The notes below the pieces were generated by a model. It made no database searches, was not told the origin of the DNA, and saw only the letters and a list, made by a program, of their open reading frames with translations. Below, piece by piece: positions 10,386-20,900 of a DNA stretch of 64,000 bases. The DNA is from Piezodorus guildinii. Lineage: Eukaryota > Arthropoda > Insecta > Hemiptera > Pentatomidae. How positions within the stretch are numbered: the first letter of the stretch is position 1; every line of letters begins with the position of its first letter. The DNA lies in the NCBI GenBank assembly GCA_023052935.1, contig CM041292.1:27424954-27488953 (forward strand). The letters run 5' to 3'. A program made the translations under genes and the position numbers.

Positions 10386-11126
10386 ATGATACCACCTGCC
10401 CCTCCTGTACCTTTCTGTCCAGCGTGCAGGGCATTAGATGAAAGTGAACCATCCATAGATGAGGCCTTAAAAGATATTTTGGATTGTTGGTCGCGATTTT
10501 ATCCCGAAAGAGGCAAAAAACCCGAAATCAGTTATAAGCATGTTGTCCCAATTTTACAACAAGGACCTACATGCGGGCTGGTTGCTGTAGCTATGATATT
10601 AACATTAGTACCAAGAAATTGGACCTTACAGGAACTACTGGATGATGCTCAATCCCTTGGATTTAGTAAGAGTGGTGAAATGTTTTCTGTAGATAATATG
10701 GAAACGTTTGCTAAGCATGTGTTAGGGGATTATTTTAAAGTGGAAATGTTCTCGGGTGGTCTAGCAGCCGAGAAAGCTGCTGTGATGGAGAGTTTGGTTA
10801 AAGGGCAAGGGCTCTACTTAGTTCCTTATGATTCAGACAGGAATCATTCTCCAGCTTGTCTCAGAGGCCACAAGGCACATTGGGCAGTATTATGTGGTGC
10901 TGTTATTGATGATGGTGTTTCATTTGTTTTAGCAAGGCAGGGGAAGAGTAGACATATTGCGATATGGGACTACGATATGCTAGATCAGAGTAATAGTAAT
11001 TTATTTGAAATAGCACCTTCCAGGTTGACAGATGATTATACCTTTTATGACTTGAAAACGTCAATGGCTGGAAAATTTATTAAATTGGAAGAAAGGATTA
11101 CATTGTCAAATACATTTTTTAGTTAA
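10386..11126 (+). CDS. ACTMAP: actin maturation protease homologue (ACTMAP, C19orf54/UPF0692 family)
   Basis: A single uninterrupted 246-residue frame. The family removes the acetylated N-terminal residue of actin in the cytosol, a step in actin maturation (known from vertebrates). The sequence shows a short Pro-rich N-terminus (MIPPAPPVPFCPAC), then QQGPTCGLVAVAM with the expected nucleophile Cys63, and RGHKAHWAVLCG with His162/His165, matching the cysteine-peptidase core. The C-terminal half holds the substrate fold with FVLARQGKSRHIAIWDYD. The vertebrate protein is roughly 100 residues longer, mainly in the Pro-rich N-terminus. The start chosen is the first ATG; the frame stays open upstream only to 10,356, after a stop at 10,353-10,355, so a spliced N-terminal extension through the acceptor at 10,362 is possible. 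It lies in the same direction as the Gly/Tyr-rich gene but is unrelated in function. Confidence 0.9.
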   Translation: MIPPAPPVPFCPACRALDESEPSIDEALKDILDCWSRFYPERGKKPEISYKHVVPILQQGPTCGLVAVAMILTLVPRNWTLQELLDDAQSLGFSKSGEMFSVDNMETFAKHVLGDYFKVEMFSGGLAAEKAAVMESLVKGQGLYLVPYDSDRNHSPACLRGHKAHWAVLCGAVIDDGVSFVLARQGKSRHIAIWDYDMLDQSNSNLFEIAPSRLTDDYTFYDLKTSMAGKFIKLEERITLSNTFFS

Positions 11127-12792
11127 TAAGTAATGGATGTGATGAGTAATATTAAGTTTTATTTTTAAATTTAAAAAAAAATTCATTTGTCGATGTGCTT
11201 AATATTAATGGTGTTTTTTTGTTTTTTGAAGCTGACTAATTTATCTGTTATTGATGTTAACATAGAGATAGGTACCCATTAGAAATTTACTTACCTATTG
11301 TGTAATTGAATTTTACTATTACAAAATTATTACCCCTAATTCTATTTAATTAATATGAAAATATTTTTTTTTTCAAAATGGGAACTAACAGGGTTTGTTT
11401 TTCAGGGTTTAAAAGTAAGTATAAAGCTCAATTTTGTAACATTCTATTTGATTAGATGATAATTCCCTGGTTTTGGAACCTTTTAAGAGGTTTAATAATA
11501 TTTTAAAATTTAATTTTCATACTGTTTTTAGAAACTTAAATTCCTAAAATTACCTTTTAATTAGAAATTTTGTATCCCCTTTAGAGCATTTGAATCAGTG
11601 CCATACAGTATTAGGTTTCAGCATAATTTATTTTATGTAAAAAATACTATATTAATGTTTAACCTCTTAATATTTACCACAATTATTATTTTAATGTGTC
11701 AGTAGTAACTTATACGGGTTGTTGGCTTGGTTTTCTCTCTCAACGGTTGGATGTTTTTAATAATAGGACTGTGATATGATTTACCAGAAGCTACTGTGCC
11801 ATCTTTCATTAAACATTCTCTAGTTTTAAGGGTATTTATTATATTTTTTCGTCCATAAAGCCATAATTATATTTATAGGTTAAAGTTTTAGTAAATGATA
11901 ATGTTTTTTGTTGGCTGTGCTTACTGTGCAATTCTAATTGTTTGCTCCATTGTTTCATGTTTTGAAAAATATTTTGTTAGACGATTTGTTATAATAAATT
12001 ATAAACTTAATCATTCTGTCTATAGCACTATTAACTATTTTCACTTCTTTTTATCAATTACTTAAATAAATAAAAAGTTGTATTTATATAATTACTTATA
12101 ATGTCTGTTAATTGTATATGTGATGTTAATGTGAAATTGATGTACTGTTATGGTTTCTTCAACCATTTTTTAGAGTTTAATGTTGTTATGAAGAATGCTT
12201 ATGCTTAAAGGATTGAACAAATTTATTTAAAATTTTAGAACAATAAAAGCTTATTTTGTTGATTTTTTTTTCTAATCTGTGAATCACCTTTTTTCTTTTC
12301 TTTATGTGCCCGTGTTCTAAATAAGAACATCATCCATCCAATTTTTCCTTATTATTTTACCTAACAGTTATTTATTTTAAGTTTTATGTTAGTCTCACTT
12401 AAAAATAGAAAATATAATTTACGACTCATCTAAGTTTTGGTAATTAAACCTTGTCAGACTATTTCAATATGATTATACCTTTCGGATGTTGAGTTATATA
12501 TTGATGTTATGAATTTATTTCCTGTTACAAGAATATTCTAGAACATAGTACAATCGGTGATATTAAGTGGCTTTACTGGTAGTTGATGTTGTCAAAAAGT
12601 TGAACCATCGACTGAGTTTGTCAAAGTTTGAAGTGGTTTCAGTTTCTCAAACAACCTTTTGTTTTTATTCAAGACTTAAACTTAGTATATATAAATCTAA
12701 TTTCTAAATTCTACTAAAATTGTCATGATTTTTAAATTCACACAGTAAAAATATTTCAAGTAAAAGAAAGTTAGGAAATATTTTTACCAAAC
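11127..12792. other. ACTMAP 3' flank and AT-rich intergenic DNA
   Basis: Very AT-rich, no coding signal. Candidate poly(A) signals follow the gene: ATTAAA at about 11,808, AATAAA at about 11,994, 12,066 and 12,243. I cannot say which is used. Confidence 0.5.
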
Positions 12793-13175
12793 CAATTGAG
12801 ACGTTGATTTCCAAAAGGTACTAGATCCATTCTAGGAAATTTTACAGGAAGTGTGAAAATCTCTCATTTCTATATTATTAAACTAGCTAATTTCGGTCTT
12901 TTTGCCTTAAAATTTAGAATTATTTTTTTACTATAATAATAACATCATATTAAAGTTATGAAATGATATTTTTTAGAATGATTTGGAACGAAAATAACTG
13001 CGTAATTAGTACTTTTAGAAAATGACCGCATTTCTAAATCGCGTTTTTAAGGACTTGAGATAACATCAAATAGAATATTTAGATAAAACTAAATGATGAG
13101 AATACAAATATGTAAAAAAATCAATTTCGTAAAAAATGTCCTTCAGTACCTTTTGGAAATCAACATCACAATTGT
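12793..13175 (+). mobile_element. MITE (about 383 bp), copy 2
   Basis: Same orientation and ends as the copy at 5,387-5,779 (CAATTGAGACGTTGATTTCC left, inverted at right with a few changes), and shared interior (CTATATTATTAAACTAGCTA, AAATCAATTTCGTAAAAAAT-like). Confidence 0.82.
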
Positions 13176-14692
13176 CTATTGGTGACCTTTTCAAAGCTGT
13201 GAACATTTTTTTAAATAAGAAGCATTTATAACTGAAAAAAGCAATATGTAATGCCCGGTATTTATTAATCCAGAAATTTAAGAAGAGGAAAATCAATAAA
13301 AAATAGTTATCTTATAACTGTCAGATGGCATATTTTAATGAATCAGTTACATTCATTGAATGAAATAATAAAAAAGTTTAAAGAGTAAAAAAAAACTAAT
13401 TAATAAACTGGCATGAATATTAAATACAAAATAAAAATAATTATCACATCATGGAAAAATAAAATGAAACATGGCTTTTATGATCAAAAATCAAAATGCA
13501 TACATTTGATCAATCAGGGTGTTGACAACAGATATAAGTAGTTGAATACAAAATAAATAATTAAATCTAACTTTGGATCAGTATTGGTAACAAGGTCATG
13601 TTTTGCTTGTTCAAACAATGAAAATAATTATAAAGTATTACACTGAAATAACTTTTTTAAAGATGAAATTACAAAACATAAACAATTATGATAACAAATA
13701 TTTATCACATTAAAAAAATATTACAAAATGATAATTAAATTACAGGGCTAGATAATATTTTATTTAATGCCATAATTGTATAAAAAACCTGAGCTCTCTT
13801 ATTTGATGAAACAACAGGTTAGGTAGTATGAAGTCATTATAGATATTATTTGGTGCTTAATGCCCTACAAGAATTATTTTTTTATAGCTCATTTTAGAAT
13901 CAGGATTCAGCAAAATTATAATCAATAACATGGAATTTTTGGAATCAGCAATGCAAGATGAATCATAAAATATAGAAAAATAAATAACAGCTTGCGACAA
14001 TCAAACAATTAATAAACGATACAGTATTCAATAAAATCATTTTCATCCAGTACTGATCAAAATTTCAATGTTTAATTAATTACATATTACTGTTGCTTGA
14101 ATTGGATATTAAAAGAAGAATAGAGATAAAGCAGAATTTATCATTACAAAACCAAATGAGACTTTTGATTTGAATGTCAATAAGCTATTAAGCATTTTTC
14201 GCTACTTAAAAATTAACTGTAATATAAATAAGTATTTCACTTCTATTGAGAAATGTATACAGATTAAAACATTATTAACTTAGCAAAAAATAACTCAGAA
14301 TCTTTGATTTAAACATGAATTTTATCACCAAAGAAATTAAAAAATATATTCTCATTTTGAATTAAAACCACTTTTGCCAGTTATAGTTTCATTTACTATT
14401 GGTTGATTCTTTTATCAGTATCAACAAACATTGCAACAGTATATTTATTTAGAACGAAATGAAGTTTTGAAAACTTTGAAATTAAGATTTTAATACACAT
14501 ACACTTTAAAGCTTTTTTTTTTTTTTTCAAAGTAGAAACTAAAGGAAGTGATTTATAACGATAGAATAAATATAAAACAAAGCACAAAGTATAGGGCAGG
14601 AAAATATAAATTCAATAGGAATCAATGGAATAAATAAATTAAAGTTAAAAGCTATAAACAGAGGCAAAAATGTCTCAAAGAAGAGGTGCGGT
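13176..14692. other. AT-rich intergenic DNA including the HisRS 3' UTR
   Basis: No genes seen. On the minus strand the HisRS 3' UTR should run down from 14,692. An AATAAA on that strand (14,444-14,449) followed by GT-rich sequence is a plausible cleavage signal. Confidence 0.5.
14444..14449 (-). terminator. candidate poly(A) signal for HisRS
   Basis: AATAAA on the minus strand about 245 bases past the HisRS stop, with GTTGCAATGTTTGTTGAT just downstream as a possible GT-rich element. Confidence 0.4.
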
Positions 14693-14905
14693 TCACTTCT
14701 GTTGAAGTTCAGGTCGTGCCAAGAGATAATTTATCAATTCTGCGCAAGGTACTTCATCTTCTTGCCGAGTGGTGACATTACGCACTTTCACAACACCTCG
14801 GCTGATTTCATCCTGTCCCAGGATTATTGCCAATGGAATTTTATTCTCTTCGCAATGCTGCAGTTGTGCCAGAAGTTTAGGATTGCCCTTGTAGGAATGT
14901 TCAGT
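14693..14905 (-). CDS. HisRS: HisRS exon 9, C-terminus
   Basis: 71 codons including [43 protein letters not shown] and [15 protein letters not shown]. Anticodon-binding domain end, no extra C-terminal extension. Confidence 0.94.
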   Translation of the reverse strand, partial: TEHSYKGNPKLLAQLQHCEENKIPLAIILGQDEISRGVVKVRNVTTRQEDEVPCAELINYLLARPELQQK

Positions 14906-14943
14906 CTAAACATATAAATTAAAATTAAAACATGCTGCAAATT

Positions 14944-14979
<36 letters not shown>

Positions 14980-17900
14980 CATGGTTGCACCGCGACCAAA
15001 TTGTTACAAAATGGTTTATTATTTTTTAAAAAATATATTAGGGAATAATAGTTTATATAGCTGTTAACAGAAACTAATATGAAAAGCGATAAATTAATCA
15101 AAGGAAAATGACTGAATGAAATTTGATACTCTACTCAATATCAGCAACAAGATTATAAATAAATACAAGGGTATTCATAAATTCGAATGACAGATAGATG
15201 GATTTTTGTTAATGAAGGGGGAAGGAAGGAGGTAATTTTTGGGGAGATTAAAAGGCTCATTATTGAAAAATAATAAATAAAAAATTATTCTACTATCTTT
15301 CTAGTAGTAGACTTCTATCTTATTTCCTTTTCTTTTAATTTTTTCTTTATTTTCAACAATAACTGTGTTATGGGGGAATTACATATCTTATGAAGTTGTG
15401 GCTTGACTACATAAGATGAATTTTTTTTTTTCTTTGTTAATCGCGGTGTCTCGATCACGAAAATCTTTTCCTTTTAACCTATCTTCAATAATGACCCAAT
15501 TATGGGAAAATTACATCAATTATAAGTTGTGGCTGAACCATTCCCTTAGTTTATCGCAGTTTACTGATTCTAAAAATCAATAATATATTTTTCTATCTTC
15601 AAAAATAACTGAGTTATGGGTGTATATATTTATTAGGAAAAAATTTTTTTTTTTCCTTTTCTTTTCTTTGATATGGTTATCGAATATTGTGAAAAATAAA
15701 CTACCTAACTAGAAAATTGAAAAATCTGAACCCTGAAACTCTACAACCCATAGAGGGTCTTGTCAATATTAAATCTCCCACATCTTGGATTGGATATATT
15801 ACATAACCTCCAATCCAATACAAACTTAATAATCTTACCAAGACCGATTCTCAACTATTATATCCTGAACGCATAAATCGTTTAACATTAAAGTTAATAT
15901 AAGATATTTCAATTTATGGGCCCATGGTTGTGTGGTAGTGGTAGTCAGTCTACCATGCTAAAGGCTGTCAGTTCAAATCACAGTCTTGGAAGGACTTTTC
16001 AAGCATATAATTAAATGTTCAACCCCAAGTAGGTGAGACACATCTGCCAATTGGTGGCCACTCACAAAAATAGGCATAGGGAGTGATGACCCAATCCTTT
16101 ACCTGTTATAGAGAATCACAAGAAATCATACTGCCTGACCAAGGACCACCAGGGCCTGCCACGCCAAACCACAATTTTTAAGATATATTTAAAATAATGT
16201 GACATACACAAATTTTTACTAATATTGTATTAGCATGTTAAGCTATCTGTCTATTGCATAGTGTTGTGCATCCACTATTGTACTTATAGAAACAAAATTA
16301 ATTACAAGAAATGGTATTGAAAACTCACATTAATGCCTGCGTCCCACAACATAGAAGTCAGCTTGAGCCTATCCTTGACCAAACCCTTCTGGGCTGAGGC
16401 CACATAGACTTGCACCTCGGTGGTCCTGTATTTCTCACCTTTAGCCTCTAAAACAGAGAAAATCCTCTCGACTCCTAACGAAACTCCGACACAAGAGACA
16501 CCACGACTCTTAGGGTCGAACATAGCAACAAGATTGTCATATCTTCCACCTCCGGCAACTGATCCAACTTCTTTGTCTGTGAAAGTTGAATAGTACTATT
16601 TATTTCATTTATATACTAACAGCAAAAAAAAAAAAAAAAGTATACAAATAAATTATACATATATTCAATAAATAACAATATTACTTATAATAATGGAGTG
16701 TTTTGTTGACCGGGGAGACTATACGATAGAAGTTTGATAGGGGTACAGTCACCAAGAAAACACAGCAATAAGACAAGCTTATTTTATTTGTCTGTTGACG
16801 TTTTGGCCAACATTGTGGGCTTCATCAGGGCTGACTCTCAGAGAGTATTTCAACAAAAATTCTTCATAGGGTATCAGAATATATTGAAACATGAATTTGA
16901 GATAACGTCAACTAGGCTGGGGCGGGGTGGTTGAGTGGGTTAGAGCGTATTGCTTTATGAACACGTGTTGCCTAGCAACACAGAGGAAAAATAATTTAAA
17001 ACCAAATAATTACGAATTCGAGACTCGGTTCTGAGGGGCGTTTATCTCAGCATTTATTCCCTTGGCCCGAGAAACCCCATATAGCCTTTAAATGCGAGAT
17101 AATGGTTACCAAAAAAAACAACTTCAACTAGGCTTAATTAATTTCACTTATATAATTCCCAATATTAAGATTTATCAGCAAAACTATGCTATAATCAACA
17201 CAGTGATGCAGTCTTCAGGTACAGTTTGATTTATCTTAGTTTGTAACTAACACTGTGGAGTCAAGAAAGCTGCATAACGACTATGAATAATACATAGTTA
17301 TGGTTTCAAAATTAATTAATTTCAATACGATAATGTTATTATGAAAATCAGTGATGGCTTAAGGAGCTAAGGCACAAAAATCTTAGCGACCTCAAGCCAT
17401 AGCACTAGTTCGAATCTGACCTGGAAGGGCTGAACTTAATTTTGTGTTGGCCAACATAAAGAATCTCAACTTCCCTCTCTGGTTAGAATAGCTTTTCGAT
17501 CACTGTAATTGGCGTAGAAACATATATAAAACACAGAAAAAAGGATGTAGTCATGGAGCCAAAAGATTAGTCATAAATAGAATGAAATCATAGCCAGCTT
17601 ATTTCTATTTTTATTTAAGATTCATTCATTTAAGTTAAACAAACTTTCAGTATGGTATTATTCTCTATCTGCCAAAGTAGAAAAGAAAAGGTACATGATA
17701 GATCAGATTACATGCCAACAGACCGAACATTGTAATACACATACTTGAACACAAATAAATTTTAATTATTGATATTTTATTAGCAGGCAAGACCATATAT
17801 AATTATATATCAAGGGTCACCTGTGCCATAGTGGCTAGCATAACACCTTTTATGTCCAAGTCACAGTTTAAAACAGCAGGTGGCCCTAGATTTTTAGGGA

Positions 17901-20900
17901 GGAAAAAATCCTAAAATTATTCCATCTCAAAGGGGACATAAAAAGGTGTCTAAGCTTGTGCGATTTTAGTGATCGTTATAGATCCTCATCTAATTAAATC
18001 TGGATAGGCAAAATCAAAATTTATAATTCTCACTGTAACATCGTCCAATTAGCCCCAGTAGCATAAAGTGAAGTTAAATAAATAAACAGCATACAGTGAC
18101 ATTAAATAAATAAACTATTAATTATGTATTTCGCAAACCATATAGCTCTAAGTTGGATGTTTTTTTGCAAACAGGACAACCAATTCGGAAGCTTGTTTGC
18201 AAACATGGAGGCCCTATTTTAGACTGCTGACCAGGGCCATTCTATTATCAAGTTAAACTATTGTCTCAACAATTTTTTACAAGGCAACTAAAATACTGTA
18301 ATAACAAATTAAAAATTTAAAAGAAGAAAGTGATCTGCAATAACAATAGAAACCAGACCAAAAATTAAAATTAAACCTTTGTAAAAACTGAATGATATGG
18401 TGGCAAACAGTAAAACAGAGATACAGAGAGAGACAGGGAAAAAGGGGTTGTTGGTGTATAGACACGTAACGGTGAAGACCTCAAGAAAGAATATCATTGT
18501 CAACATTGTTAGCCTGCACATCATTTTATCAAGGCTTTTGTCTTCATTATAAATTAAATATTAAGACAATAAATTTAAATTTAATTCAACTTGTTACATT
18601 TTTTCCCCTTAAAGATTTTATATAAAACAGCATATTACAATTTATAAAACATTGATATAGAAAAGGCATTTTAAATTACCATTAATAACAGCTTCATATA
18701 TTATTCCCGTGTAATAGTCAAGACCTCTCGCTAAGGAAAGATCGAAGACAACTTTCTGATTGACGCTGCCGCACAACTCCAAGTAATCCGCCAGCAGTGA
18801 TAACTCAGACAGTGCCTTAGGGCCAGAGCTACTCGATCCCAAGGGACCTTCTGCCAGCTTGTTCAGGAGGCTGCGATCACCACTTTGTTGGATAAACTCA
18901 CCAACTTTATCAGCCACATCGCTGGATAATCCTTTTGTCATCATTTCCTGCTTTCACCTCTTCCCAGGGTAACTAATGACAAAATAAATAAAACAATTAG
19001 AATTTCAACATGCCTATTTATTTAGAATACTGAGAGTAGTTAAAATACATTATTTAATAAGTTATATACAGTATAATATTATTATATTAATTAATAACAT
19101 TATTATATTAATAATCATCTGGCAGCAAAAAGAAGGTATAGAAGTGATTACATGATATTTTCTGACAAAACAAAACTATTGTTTTCATTTCAACGAAACC
19201 ACCAATAAGAAGTTACTTATTAAATTTCTTATTAGTTTCTTTCTTTTCACTGATCACACACCAAACAAACTACAAACAAATTCCAAGATGTAAAATATTT
19301 CTTACCTTATCAAGCTTGTCAACAGATGAACAAACAGGCCTAAAAAGATCAGTAGGAACACCGCAAACTTCAAAAATGCTATTCAGCAGAAGCCTGTGGT
19401 TTACCTATACAAAATATTAAAATAACCAATTATGCATAGTTACAGACAAGAGTTTAAAAGAGAGGGTACAGTATTATTTATAGATACAAATAGAAACAAG
19501 TATGGACTTCCATAAATTTACAAAAGCTGGTATTTATATTAGTTTAATGTTCAACTAACCTTGATTACATATTTTCCAATGTTTACTGCATCTAATGCCT
19601 CGGAAACAATTTTCAAACATTCCACTTCTGGAAGCATGGCATCATAATTTCCAGCTATATCGAAATCCTAAAGTAAGGTAAATAAATTAACTGAAATGAA
19701 TTATTGAATAGATGTTATGAATAATTTTCAAAAGCTGATCATACTGATTATAACTAACACACTGGTAAAACTCCCTGTAGCGGCCTTTGGTGATTGAAGG
19801 GGTATCTCTCCTGTACACTTTTGCGATGTGATACCTTTTTATATTGCTCACTTTGTTCATAGCCAGGTATCTGGCAAATGGTACGGTCAAGTCATATCTG
19901 AAACAAACAAAAACAAATAATAAGTAAGTAACTTATTTGATCATGTTTAAACCGACAGTTTTCCTGATATAAAATTTGCATTAAGTTTACCTAAGCGCTA
20001 AGAATTCACCACCTTGATCTGCCAAGTCATAAATCAACTTTGAGTCTTCTCCATATTTTCCAGTGAGAATTTCCTTTAAACATAATAATATTAAAAAATA
20101 CCAATCAAGGAGACTAACATTACTAAAACGTAATTTTCATCTGATATAGATCATATCCGAATCCCGGCTGTGGCAGAAATATTATTTATTCTGTTAATTC
20201 AGTCGGGGGGCGACCCTAGGGTATGGAGACCCTCCTGGGGCAGACCCAGCCTCTATAAAGTGGGTACCCAAATTAATTGGGGAAAAACCTGGCGGCTGAG
20301 CGTGATTAAGGCCTAATCACCTCATTGCACTGCCGTTGGCCTAGAAACAGTACGATTTATAGATCATAAGCTTAAGTGCAGATGAGAATAAGTAACAGTC
20401 ACTAAAATAACATAAAAAAACTACTCAACCGCATACTGAAGGTATTATTAAAATAGACCAGTGTCAGTGTAAAATGCAGCAGTGAATCTGGGGAAAGGAA
20501 TAGGCTCGACTAATATTGCCAGTTAAACCACGAGCCACACATTAATTTTGTTTATGTCCAGGTCACTAAAAAGTTACATATGTTTTTGGGCAAATAACCA
20601 GCACTGCCAATGTAGATATTATTCTATGATTTCAGATTTTCATGGAGTATTGTGTATTGTGGGTATTTTGGAGTAATAAGGCTACCTCATGTAAAATCTT
20701 TACACATTTTAATGATTCATCAAATAATAATAAAAGAATGGGTTTACTACAACTATAATTAATTTCATCTAGTGTATTTGTGCATATAACAATTCAATTT
20801 ATCAATCTAAATATATAACTTTAATTATTATAACTTAAGTAGAAGCATAATTTTTCATTTTTTAAAAGGCTGAATTATGAAAGGGAAAACTGTAAGGCTG

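Noticed and set aside
16734..16934. 66-codon plus-strand frame
   Set aside because: Spans the hammerhead-like region and the start of a SINE; no conserved protein.
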